Source: Blasia pusilla (Eukaryota; Marchantiophyta; Marchantiopsida; Blasiales). From it: 64,000 bases of DNA. Each line of letters starts with the position of its first letter. Position 1 is the stretch's first letter. The stretch covers positions 26,040,001 through 26,104,000 of the forward strand of contig CM114273.1 of NCBI GenBank assembly GCA_050084515.1, read 5' to 3'. Below the pieces are notes generated by a model. That model was not told the origin of the DNA, did no database searches, and worked only from the letters and a program-made list of their open reading frames with translations. Both the position numbers and the translations under genes were made by a program. Shown piece after piece: positions 11,757 through 23,400 of this stretch.

Positions 11757-12905
11757 ATGGAGTATTCTTCTGCAACAATCACATGCAAGAAGCTAGATAA
11801 GCAAAATTACAATGTCTGGAAGTTTCGCATGAAATAATTTCTCATGGGTCAAGAACTATGAGAGCTTGTCACAAATGATAAGGCCAAACTAGATTGTGAT
11901 TCAACATACTTGAATGTTCACCCTTGGAACAAACGCGCAAGACAATTAATCCATTACAATTCAATAACAATCAATTCGCCAATGATATGTCACATTCAAG
12001 ATGTTGATACTCCGAAAGCGGTCTGAGATGCATTGGAAAAGCTGTTCTAGATGTCTACATAGGCAAGAAAGCTTCAATTGAAACAACAATTGAACAAAGT
12101 GAGGAAAGGATCGCAGAGCATTAATGATTATGTTTTGAATATCAGACATATTGTTGATCAGTTGAATAGTATTGGAATGATTGTTCAATTTTCAAGGCCT
12201 TCCAAAGGATTACAAGTCCTTTGAGACATCTATCTTTATAAGAGAGAAGTATCCAACCTTTCAAGACTTGGTACCACTATTAATCAGTGAAGAGATACGC
12301 CTAGTAGGCAACGGTAGCTCGTCTAGTATACAAGAGAGTGCTCTATTGCAGGTTATGGATCAAACAGAGGAAGGGGTCGTGGTAGAATTTCCGTGGTCGT
12401 GGTGGATATCAAACATATGGAGGAAGAGACACTCAATGTAATGTCACTCAATCAACTACGAAGCAATGGTTAAGAAAGACTCGACAACACATTGGTACAT
12501 GGACTCTGGTGCATCAAATCATATGACCTCACAAGCTAGATGGTTCAGTATTATAGAGTCGGTGAAGGATCCTGCAATTGTGCTCACGAGAGATTACACT
12601 CAACATCATATCACGTATACCGGTAAACTTCCAATAGCATCAGATTGGTATGTGTGCTCTTGAAAAATGTTCTCTATGTTCCTACTATTACAAGAAACTT
12701 GATTTCTGTAGGACAGATAATAGAACATCATTATCAAGTGAAGTTTAACACAGATGGTTGTTTCATTGAAACAATGGATGACCACACTAAAATAGACAAA
12801 GGAACTAGATCTGAAAGAATGTTAAAATTAAATTTCTATGCCAGAGATTCAAATAGCAATGGATGGTTAAATTGGCCAACAAGTCACAGATCTAAATGTG
12901 TGGCA
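11757..12905 (+). pseudogene. Copia A gag-protease remnant
   Basis: The gag start is the ATG at 11757, followed by a typical copia N-terminus (KLDKQNYNVWKFRMK). An in-frame stop comes within 30 codons. Fragments of the UBN2-type gag follow in shifting frames (LKQQLNKVRKGSQSINDYV near 12080, LPKDYKSFETSI at 12200). The protease is seen at 12466-12663 as HWYMDSGASNHMTSQARWF, with the DSGA catalytic motif. The following segment (LKNVLYVPTITRNLISVGQ, then KFNTDGCFIE) leads into the GAG-pre-integrase domain. Several frameshifts and stops make it non-functional. Confidence 0.85.
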
Positions 12906-13835
12906 TAAGAGAATTGGATATATGAATCTTCAAAGATTATAGAATCTTTCATCATCTAATCTAGTAATAGGACTTCCTAAATTAGCGAGTCCCGTTACGT
13001 TAGAGATATGTTCTCCTTGCAAATTTGGAAAATAAGTTAGATTTCCATTTCCAAAGGAAGATAGAAGAGCATCCAAGATATTGGAGTTGATTCATAGCGA
13101 TGTGTGAAAAACATCACAACATCGCCTTAGTGGTTGCTAGTACTTAGTTCATTTCTTGGTGACTTCTCTAGATACATGTGGGTATAATCTCTGAAAGCCA
13201 AGTCAGAGGCATTCTCAGTGTTCCAAACATTTAGAGTTCTAGTAGAGAAGCAGACCGGAGAACACATTCTGAAATTGCGTTGTGATGGAGGAGGAGAGTA
13301 TCTTTCAACAAATTTTGATGACTACTTACGTGAAAATGATATCCAACGTCAAGTGACTTGCCGTTACACTCCACAATAAAATGGACTGGCTGAGAGGAAG
13401 AATTGACATACAGCTAAGGCAGCACGAGCTATGTTGAATGAGAAGAACATGCCTAAGGTGTATTGGGCAGAGGTTGTAGCGTGTGCAGTCTTCTTAATCA
13501 ACCAAACTCCAATAGCAAAAGTTCATGATAAGATTCCATTCAAAGTTTTCACAGGAAGTAAACTTGATTTTTCCTTCTTGAAAGAATTTGGTTGTATTTG
13601 TTATCCTCATGTTTCCTTCTGAAAGACGTAAGAAATTAGATCCCAAATTTGAAAGATGTTTATTTATTGGCTACCCTGATGGAACTAAGGAGTATAAGTG
13701 CTACATTCCATCCTCTAGGCAGCTTATTTTTAGTGGTGTTGTTGTTTCTAATGAGTTAAAGTCATGGTATGCTCCATCTGAGCCTATTCCACCTCTAAAC
13801 TCTTCTATTGAGGGAGAGAATATGACTATAAACCA
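12906..13835 (+). pseudogene. Copia A integrase remnant
   Basis: This follows the GAG-pre-integrase zinc-binding region. Readable segments include LRCDGGGEYLSTNFDDYL (second catalytic Asp, about 13280), a broken ENGLAERKN block where TAA replaces a sense codon near 13376, and the open segments 13431-13622 (NEKNMPKVYWAEVVACAVFL) and 13588-13851 (KLDPKFERCLFIGYPDGTKEYK). Intact counterparts in copia B at 52156-53025 make the assignment certain. Coding stops at the inserted repeat at about 13836. Confidence 0.85.
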
Positions 13836-14190
13836 TGTCACATCTGAGTAACCGATAGGCCGAGATCTATCGTGGATAGGGCGTAGGAGCCAGCAGACTA
13901 TCTTGAGTGTAAATTTGTCCCACACTGTCGGATGAGGTTGAGGATAGGTCCATTGTGTCAGGAACGTCGTTTATGACAACTTTCATGTTGAGGTCTTTTA
14001 CAACCGAGTGATTTGTTGACCAGGTTACCCGCCCCTGGTAACCTGTGCGCGCAGGTTACCAAGGGGAGGGCTATTTTAAGGGGAAGAGCCTTTTGACTCT
14101 TCCCAACCCTATGTAAGAGAGGAAGATGGCTTTCCTAAGCCATCTTTCTCATGTTGGGCCGTTGGAGCACCTCCCTTGTATGTGTGTGAG
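13836..14190 (+). repeat. Repeat R5 inserted in copia A pol
   Basis: Copia B is continuous across the homologous position (about 52120-52300 on the minus strand), whereas copia A carries about 350 extra bases here. They match the left part of repeat R4 (GAGGGCTATTTTAAGGGGAAGAGCC and GATGGCTTTCCTAAGCC). It contains a 9-bp perfect inverted repeat, CAGGTTACC with GGTAACCTG (14021-14045), and a third GCAGGTTACC at 14051. It is a later nested insertion, probably an LTR fragment or a non-autonomous element. The exact borders are uncertain. Confidence 0.6.
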
Positions 14191-14299
14191 ATAGGACTAG
14201 GGTGCTACCTCTAAACAACAACTTTGTAGATCAAGTAGAGTGACTTTTTGTTCATATATTCATAAATGAAGGTTTTCGTGCAACACATCATGCATATAT

Positions 14300-15860
14300 G
14301 ATGACTACCCTTCAAGAACATGAGCCGAGGTGTTTTGAAGAAGCTGCAAGTAAAGTCGAATGGTTTAATGCAGCAAGTTCTTCCTATGGAGGAAGAACTT
14401 GCTGCATTAAGACATCAACAGATCTGGGAGCTGGTTGATATACCTTCTAGTAAGGAAGCTATTGGTTGTAAATTTGTTTACAAAATCAAACGCAATCAAG
14501 ATGGTATAGTTGATATATACAAAGCCAGATTAGTGGCTAAGGGCTATGCACAACAATATGGCATCGATTATGAGGAAACATTTAGCCATGTTGCAAAGAT
14601 GACAACTACGAGAACAATGGTTGCAGTTGTAGTAAGTAAGAAGTGGAGATTACATCACATGGACCTCAAGAATGCCTTCTTGAATGAAGATCTATATGAG
14701 GAGGTGTATATGACTCAACCTCTTGGATATGAGCATCCCGAGTTTCCATTTCGTGTGTGCAAGTTAAAAAAAGTTCTATACGGGCTTAAACAAGCTCCAA
14801 AAGCTTGGTATGGCAAGATTACATACGTCCTCCAAGAGTTGGGCTTTAGGGTATGTTATTCTGACTCCTCGTTATATATATATTGAAAGGAAAAAATCAT
14901 ATGGTTATCATTGTGTTGTATGTTGATGATCTATTGATTACTAGGAGTACTGAGGATATGATATAATGAGTCAAGCTAAAATTAGAGGCATAATTTGATA
15001 TGAAGGACTTGAGAGAACTCAAATACTTCCTTGGTGTTGAGTTTATCAAGGTTGGAGAGAGCATGTGGTTACTACAACGATAATATGCTATTCACATGCT
15101 TTCAAAATATGATATGACGCCTTGTAAGCCAATCTCTACATCCTTGGACCAGAGTGTGAAGCTAAGAGTGGATGAAGGAGAGTTTCTTGGAGATTCTAAT
15201 ATGTACAGAGGCATGGTTGGAAGTTTGATCTATTTGACTATAACCATATGAGATTTGAGCTATGTAGTTGGCATAGTGAGCCAATTTATGCAAGCATCTC
15301 GAAAACCTCATCTTCATGCCGTGAGGAGGATTATGCCCTATGGAAAATTCTCTGTTCAATTCGGGCTTCAATTTGAACCTTCTTCAAGTTTACAATTATA
15401 GGGATTCATAGACGCTAATTAGGTAAGAAGCGTGTCTGATCGACACTCCACATCTAGTTATTCATTTAATTTGGGAAGCGCAACTATACGTTGAGCTTCA
15501 AAGAAGCAATCTACAATTGCTTTATCTTCAATAAAAGCTGAATATAGAGGAGCAACCAATGCAAAATGTGAGATAGTGTGGCTTCATCGATTACTTGTTG
15601 AGATTGATGTTAGTAACTTATGACCTAGAATAATATATGTAGACAATATTAGTAGCATCAAGCTTGCTAATAACCCTGTGTTTCATGCTCGAATAAAGCA
15701 TGTTGAGGTGCACTATCATTTTATCAGAGAGAAAATGCTTGTTGGAGAAATTGATCTTGTGTATATAGGTACGATCAACAAATTGTTGATATCTTTACAA
15801 AGGCATTGTCTAGAAATAAATTTGAGATGTTTAGAAACGATTTAGGCGTTAGAGATATCG
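14300..15860 (+). pseudogene. Copia A reverse transcriptase-RNase H remnant
   Basis: The longest open piece, 14320-14886, holds the RVT_2 core: LWELVDIP-like, [59 protein letters not shown] and KKVLYGLKQAPKAWYGKI. After a stop at 14884 the active-site region VLYVDDLLITR is at about 14913-14945, then LKYFLGVEF and YRGMVGSLIYL. RNase H is degenerate from 15410 (FIDAN, SDRHSTSSYSF), ending near DIFTKALSRNKFEMF. The YVDD aspartates are still encoded, but multiple TAA/TGA/TAG codons prevent expression. Confidence 0.9.
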
Positions 15861-15879
15861 ATATGAGCTTGAGGGGGAG

Positions 15880-16192
15880 TATTGGAAACTAAGTTACAGT
15901 CAAGCTTATTAGACACCTGAACTGCTACATTTGGTACTCACACGAAGTAGGATAGCTTAATCTTGGTTAGTCAATTAAGCGCGATTATCTTACCTAGGAT
16001 TAGTTAATCACAATTAGTATAACTCGAGACTATGGTTAAGATTAGGGTTAGGGTTGCTTCTACATACCCTATATAACTGAGAAGGGGACCAACCTCCACT
16101 CATTCTCTCATTGCAAAATTTCGTTCTCCATGGTGGTATGTGAGTGTGAGAGCCGTTTCCCACCAATTATGCTTCTTTAGCAGTTTTCTATA
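15880..16192 (+). repeat. 3' LTR of copia A
   Basis: Preceded by the polypurine tract GAGCTTGAGGGGGAG (15865-15879). It begins TATTGGAAACTAAG and ends TTTTCTATA. It is collinear with the 5' LTR, with many transitions. Confidence 0.85.
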
Positions 16193-18220
16193 GGAAGGAA
16201 GTAAGAAAAATAATAATATAGACGCTTCTCCAATTATATACAAAGTTTTCCAATAATAATATAGATTAAGCTGATTTTTTTAATCAACTTCTTAATTTCT
16301 AAAATTTTGAGTGAGGCATCTTGCAAATAACAAACCAATAGTTATCATATCTCGAAATCACTACTTATAATGGAGTGTGGTTTTTAACATATATAAGGGA
16401 GCTTGGAATGAAAAATCCTAGCATATTCTAAATAATTAGGAATATTGTCAACTCAGGATATTTGACATGTGAGTTAAGGGGTGGGCCTCGATTACGAACT
16501 ATGCTTGTTTAAAAGTGGTTACAAGAATAATGTATTGGAAATTGGTTGTTTATTCATTTCTTTCTTGCTCATGTATGCACGCCCATACACACTTACATTG
16601 AAAGTCTAGGTCAAGCTAAAGTTTTCAATTCTAGGGGAATGAAAATTCTCATTTTGTTGGGCCTTCCTATAATAAAGAAACCCGATGTACAATACGTCAA
16701 GCATTGGGATAACTCCTCTTTGTGGATCTTGAATGAATGGGGATTTCATTGGAAATGAGTGTGTGGGGATGATCATTTACATCCCCTAGTAGTTTACGAA
16801 TCGTGCCATACGAAGGACTCATCTTGTTGTACATAAATTCTAAAGAAAAAACATTTTCTTACTGCCCCCCAAAATTGCTTTTGCTCATGGAACAAAAAAC
16901 ATTTGCTTGTTGGCCGTTGCCATGTGTCAAGTAAATAGGTGTTTGCAAATAAAATAGATAGTTCATCCACCACACTAATAATATCCAATGAAATTGTTGG
17001 CTATGAATACCTACTTTCTATACTATATACTAACAACAATCTTATCATCAATGAGAGCTTGAGGGCTCGACACTCGTCCTTTGGAGTGGTTTTCTATTAT
17101 GACACTTGTCGCATATAATGAGTTATTCCCATCTAGCTTATTACAACCACTACATGTTGCTCCGTTTTAAATTCTTGTCTCTACTTGCTCTATCTCCATG
17201 TTAGAATATTTGGCTGCTGCATATGTCGACGTGTCCTAGAAGAATGTGATGTGACGTGACGTCTTCCTCACCCTTAGATCTAAGCCGATGGACTACATTT
17301 TAACGCGTGTGTGGCCCTTATGTCCCTTGTGTGAGTATGTTTGTTGTCTTGAGTGTGTGGTGTGGTGTGGTCTGTAGCGCCACTCTCTGTTGGAATCGTG
17401 CCAATGCCTCCTTTTAGATGTCGCACTTCGTGTGAATTGAATGACCACCCTACTCATCTGACCTTAAGATTGAATGTAATTTTTTCCACAATAGGATGCC
17501 ACACACCTTCATTGCACATAAACCAATATCTCTCATCCATTCTACATGTGCATGTGAGAAGGCAACTTCCGGCGTGTTCTATAATCGATTGGTTTTCGAC
17601 ATACCTTCAATCCACGAATCCTCCCACCCATGCTTAGATGCTTAGTCGATCTGCTCAAGGCCACACACTAGTTTAGAGTAGAGTGGGTGCTAGGATGAGG
17701 TACTCATCATTGGCCTCTTCATGGCATGGGAACCAACTAATCCGTCAAACAATGACACACCCTACTAAAGTACATCGGTTGGTATTGATTCTAGTTTCCC
17801 CCCCAAGGGATTCTAGTTCAATCATAACATAAACTAGCCCATGACATATGGTCCTTCTCCACTACCATGACACTCTCAGCCTGAGTTTTTCCGGGAACCC
17901 ATCAAAGCTGTCCCTGAGCCACCGGTAGAAATCCAATCTAAAATGTGTACGCTTTCAGCCATCGTTTACGGGGACGGACTGCTTTGAATCGCCCTAGTAT
18001 AAGATAAAGTCCAAGTCCGTAGATGGATATGGCTATGGCACGAAAATTCCACAGGAGAAGGGGTTTAAGAACTCTGCCGTTGACAGTTTTCCTTGCGCGG
18101 GTTTATGACTACGCTTCGATCGGAGTAGGAATCGTCTGTGAGCCAGGGCTGCTCATCTGTGCTACTCATGAAAGAGAGGTGAGGTGGAGTGAGGCGCGGC
18201 GAGAGGAGAAGGAGACGGAG
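16193..18220. other. Intergenic, no gene recognised
   Basis: The left half is AT-rich. Base composition rises toward 50% GC from about 17.2 kb on approach to the gene at 18221. Short reading frames here (for example 17353-17637 and 16546-16758) have no recognisable domain. The last few hundred bases should hold the promoter and 5' leader of the downstream gene; I see no clear TATA box. Confidence 0.45.
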
Positions 18221-20434
18221 ATGGCCACCTGCTCCATGTCCTCGATCGGTTGGGGAGTGGGAAATTCCTCGTTCGTGACCATCGCTGCAGGAAGTCGGAA
18301 AGCTTCAGCTGCGAGGAGTGTGCGAAATGCAGGAGTGGGTGGGTGCACTCCATGGATGGTCGGGAGTGTGGGTATGAGGGCCCAGCGGAGGGGAACAGTG
18401 GGTGGAAGAAGGGATCATTTTGCAAGTTTGCTATGCCCCTGCTCGATGTCCGAGGAGGAATCGAATGGAGGGGAGACGACGACGGCATCAGAAGATGAAC
18501 TCCTGGATGAAGACGTGCGAGCGGGTCTCAATGAGGTAGTTTTGGGTCACCTGTTTCTCCTGCGCCGTGCATGAAATTAGATGAGGAGGTAGATTTTGCA
18601 AATGAGGCACATTAGCGAACCGTGAAGGAGATCGTCAACCAGAAGGCCGATGATTTGGTGTATTCCTGCGTACTTCTTGTTTAAGTTGAAGAAGTTGTCC
18701 ACTAGCTGTCTTCTTGGGGTTCGTTCGACAGCGAGAATGTTCATCTTGGGCGGCGAAGGTGGATGGGGTATAGTTTTTGACAATCCTGACAGCAGCTTGA
18801 TTAGTTTTCTACCAGCAGCTCGACTAGTGACCAGTCCGTTTGGTACGGGACGGTACAGCTGATAGTTTCGGGATGACGAAGGTGAACTTCGAAGTTAAAA
18901 TTTGGTTGGTAGAATGGTGTACCATGTGTGACGAGTGTTTCCGTTCACCCGTGCTTAAAACTTCTGGAATTCGCATTTGTAGATTTCGACGGAGGCACTG
19001 AGGGTTATGCTTTCGGAAGACGATAAACTGGTCGAACAGTTCAAGGAGAAAATAGATTACTTGGGTGAATACCTGGTCCAGGATGGCCTTCTTGAAAGTG
19101 CAAGGTTCATGTTCATCCTGAGGGGCATGCTTGACCATGAGGTACACCAGAATTTGGAAATACGATTTGAATTGGAGGCTTGTATGAATGTAAGCTAGAA
19201 GCAGCTGCTATCTTACTTTGCCGTGAGTAACGCTTGTTTAGTGTAGCAAATTCGGTGCATACAGAAATGGCGAGTACAAGTTGTCAAGCCATGAAAAAGA
19301 TCGTGTGGTGGAGTCTTTGGGGGTAGATTCCTACTATGGGATTTAGTTGAAGTCAAACGCAAGATTTAGCTTCGAATGGTTGTGATATTCAGCTTAAACC
19401 AAGTCTCCGATTTCTTCATGAAAGAACCAAGTCAAAGAAACTTTGAGATCCGCTTCACGCTTCTACAACGGTATGGCAGTGTGCCCTCAAATTTGGTTGC
19501 GTTGGGTCCCACTGTTGGATGCTCTGTAAACAATTGTACTTGCTGGTGTTAGAGTGCCAGAGCTAAGATGAGCTAGATGTCCATGGACACAAAACATATC
19601 CGTATCGCTCAGATATTTCCTGCTCTTCTGCTCGAAAGTAGCTCTATCATTCTATCAGCTGGGTACACAGAGCAGCAGCAGTTGGAAGATGATATATGAG
19701 ATCAAAGGAGAATAAGAACTTCAGGAACATGTCCCGACCTGTTTAGAGGTTATTTACTTATTTTGGCTAGAGGAGAGAATTCCTTGACACCTGAAGTCTA
19801 CCTATGCACATGACTTCGTTTTTAAGGGAATTTGTTGATCCGTATTATGCGGAGCATATATATCTTTGTTGCCTCCCAGGCTTGCCTTGTTGCATCGTTG
19901 GGTATGATCTTTGGCTTGCGTTCCCATGGCTGGTATTGGTGTAACTTCAGAGTTAGAAAAACCTTTAAACATATAATTTAAGAACTTAGTGTCTGGATTC
20001 TCGATGTGAGCAGATTTACCCTGAAAAGGATCAACTGAGAGGTGCTTACAAAAAGGCATTCGACACCATTGCTCATCTGATTGAAGATTCTGGGTGGGTG
20101 CTTAAGCAAGAAGGTCAAGATGTAGGTGGAGTCGAGATGGTATGCAGTGCTAACCTTCCCCATATCGGTTGACACATGAAATGTTTGAAACCACATTTGG
20201 GAATGCATCACTTTCCGTCGTAATTTTCCACTGTGATATGTGTGCAAGTATGCTACGGTAATGAACTGGTGCACTTGTGGGTTGAGATGAGTCTACGTAG
20301 CACCCTCTCAAGTTACTGGGAGGTCCCTTCACTGCCTCGATGATCTCACAGGTCTTCATTCATCTTACTCCTCATTTGCCTGTATGCAGGTAGATGATGA
20401 ACTGATTCCTCCAGTGCTCAAGTCACAATATTAA
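18221..20434 (+). CDS. Five-exon gene for a plastid-type protein of unknown family (about 229 aa)
   Basis: I assembled five phase-0 exons from splice signals: 18221-18535, 18616-18657, 18983-19141, 20011-20139 and 20390-20434. All four introns are GT-AG (80, 325, 869 and 250 bp). The start ATG gives MATCSMSSIGWGVGNSSFV and an N-terminus rich in Ser, Ala, Arg and Gly with few acids for about 70 residues, like a chloroplast transit peptide. An acidic stretch (SEDELLDEDVRAGLNE) follows, then helical segments: TVKEIVNQKADDLIST, LSEDDKLVEQFKEKIDYLGE, ESARFMFILRGMLDHE and YPEKDQLRGAYKKAFDTIAH. The C-terminus is VDDELIPPVLKSQY followed by TAA. Continuous sense across every junction supports the model; exon 3 could instead extend to a GTAAGC donor near 19191. 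I do not recognise the family. A mainly helical soluble plastid protein is inferred. Confidence 0.65.
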
Positions 20435-23400
20435 TGACTACCATCACGATGATGGCCAACTGGCCTATTCATCCTTCGAGCTCATTTCTCTGGATAGGAC
20501 TAGAAGGCCACGCCGAAATGAAATCGTCAACCAAATTGGGTATCACCTTGTCCATAGAAGACGCTTTTGGCTCATGTTAGGCCTACTAGAGGTCTGTACC
20601 ATCATATCTTTCGTTTACGAAAATTGATCTCGTCCATTTTTCCTGGTTGTCATTGCTTAATAAAGAGCTACTTTTGTCGAGTATCTCCTTCTCAAGGACC
20701 GAATTGAAGACCATGTGGTTTGTCAACTGATATACTGTGACAAAACGCATGCTGGCATCATGCGCATGGAGCGCGGTTCCCTTGAAGCATGCCCCAGTAT
20801 GCATCACATTGGCCTTCGTGCGGCTAACATCTTTGCCCGCACTGCTCTCTTCAGGTTTTAGGTTGAATTGCCCAATCTTCAAGCAAACAAACTGAGAGTA
20901 CGGACGCATATAATCAGAAGCGTTATAGCAGGAAACAGAAATAACATTGTGACTAAATGAAAATTTCCTGAATCGATGTCCCTCGCGATCTACCTGAAAA
21001 GTTACGACTTGACAATACCACTGGCAGCCAGACACGTCTCTCGAACGTCCGGTTACTCCCCAGATGTCGCAACATCGTGCGTCGAAAACCCTGAAATGGA
21101 TGCTGTGTACTCTTCCACGCGGTCCAAGACATGCGACTTTTGGAACCCACATGGATTATTATGGAAATGTTGGTTTGTTAAGTTGTGGTGATCTGGTCTT
21201 TATACATCGCTTTAGAGAAAACTGGGAGGAAAGCCATGGCGGGAGGGTGATGTATCTCTCTAACTCACGGAGATTGTGCAATTCGGTCACGGGAGGATAT
21301 GCACCCACATCCAAATTTGGATGGTTGGGTACCAACATACGCAGTGCATGGAGAACATGGCGGAACAGGAAACTTTCTGCCACAGGACGAGTAGACCTCC
21401 ACCAGTCAAGCGCTAGGGGTATGTCTGTGAGAGGTAGTTTTCCACTGTATGTGCGCACTCATTTCAGCCCCCGCACCAACACTCATGTTCGAAAGTTACG
21501 CCTGGGATCACCTTTGCATGGACGCAGATGAGTCGCATCTGTTGCTTATAAGCAGGAAATGCCAGCCATCACCGGTCGTTAAGGGGTGCAGATGGGCCCC
21601 AGATCTGTTGAATGCGGCCATATGATCCATCAACTGCCGCTTCCAGCAAGTCGGAAGATCTGCGTCCATGCGTGCACCGTATGAGGCGAATCGTGAGCTG
21701 CCGCTCATGGGTCGGTGGAAGACAACCGACGACAGACGCGAGCCTTCAGAATTAGACAATCGTCGTTGTTCGTCGACCAGTCACCAGAGTAACTTCTATG
21801 ATGCTTGAGCTGTCGTCCGAGGTTCCCGCAAATCAGCAATTTCTTCACACCTTCTTCGTATTCGTTCATTCAGCTCTACGCAGCGCACGCCCGGTTTTTT
21901 AGGAGGGACAATTAGAGAGCGGAAGGTGAGGAGGGCAACAAATCACACGTCCGTCCGCGACATCCACCACCAATTCCCGACATTACGAAGCGTCAATCTT
22001 TCTGCCACTTCGTGCTTACCCAATTGTCGCCGAGTTGGGTTTCTCAATGAAGATAATAATAATTTCGTTCTCGGGTTCGACGGCCACACGAGTCAACAAT
22101 AGTCAATGATACGAGTCAGATCGTCCTCACTGTTCGAGCCATCTCAACAATGATACCTCCGGTGGGAAAAGGCTCTTCCTCGCTTCTTTGCAGGAACCCG
22201 AGAAAACCCATAAGTAATGTGCAATTGTGGGATGACATTTCTGTACTTACACTCCCTGAACTGAAGAAGAAGTATACTTACCTGGGCGGGGTCTATCGGT
22301 GAACAACAAGGCCGATGGCCTAGATTGAGCCTGACCATTGCACTACGGTCCGGGCAATTTCTAGCATTTCCCTAAGGGGAAAATGCACGTCATAATTTGT
22401 GATAGTGGGGGCTCGCGTACGCGCGGCCCCCAACCAAATTAAACCCAAGAATCAAACATAACAGGAATGCCAACAGGATCCAAATTGAGTAACGTAAACC
22501 AACTGAAGGTGAAGGTGCCAGCTCTCCTGTGGAGGATTATAGATGGTCTGGAAAGCCCAAAGTTGTCAGTTATCCAGTAGAGGTACCCTAAACACGGTAG
22601 GGACAGCCGGTGAAGAGGAATGGCCTAAGCTGTCGGAACTTGGGATTAGTCTTTGACATCTGACGGGTGGCAGCCATCGGGAGTGCAGTAGAAAAGTTCG
22701 ACACCGATGGGGTTCGACGTGGACTCGTGTGTCTGGAAGGTGAGGGCTTGTAAGAGCACAGGGAATGAGGGCCTGTGAAACCCGATGCCAAAGTTTCACA
22801 TCTGAAAGGGGTAGAAAGGCGTGATAGATCACAGAGGTTTGCTATCGTTTGATGATTAGCTTTCAGTCAGTAATGAGGATGCTTTGCAACTGGTGCGGAA
22901 CAGTCTATCGGTGGCCAAAAGAACTTCCATTCATGTCTCATGAAATCCTCGATGAAGAAATCTCATGCCTCTCGCCGAGTTCTGGAGAGCTCCGGGACTT
23001 TTCGGTAATCTCAGAACGTTGGGTTGTCTCTGTTCTTCTATCGCTTTCGCGGATGTGGCGATGTATCCAGGAAGTGGAGAAACTGTCTGACCGGGGGAAC
23101 AGGGATATGCGTGTTTCTCTCGACATTGATGCTCTGTGACAGAGAGACTGTGGAATGAGGGAGAGAGGATGCACACACTGCGAGTGGAGACTCGTAAAAT
23201 AGAAAGCCAATGAACGGATCGGACGCACCGCATGGCTGACTGTAAGGCGGAAGGCACGCTCCCACAACATCTAGTTGCTGCGAACAGTTCAATGTCAGCT
23301 GGGATGGCCGACCTGAAGATCGAAGCCAGAAATTCCAGTTCAAACATTCCGCAAGGTAGTGCCAGTTTTGAAACAGATTTTTTCCTACTCGCCCTTTATA

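Larger units (their letters stand above)
10931..16192 (+). mobile_element. Ty1/copia LTR retrotransposon A (complete, decayed)
   Basis: The element has two LTRs of about 312 bp, a tRNA-iMet primer-binding site, remnants of gag, protease, integrase, reverse transcriptase and RNase H in copia order, and a polypurine tract. All reading frames carry many stops and frameshifts. The LTRs differ at roughly one base in eight by eye, so it is an old insertion. No exact 5-bp target duplication remains (GAAAA before, GGAAG after). It belongs to the same family as copia B, which lies in inverse orientation at 50-62 kb. Confidence 0.9.

Noticed and set aside
20586-21152. 188-codon minus-strand reading frame
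   Set aside because: No domain, no compositional coding signal, and an equally long overlapping plus-strand frame; not supported as a gene.
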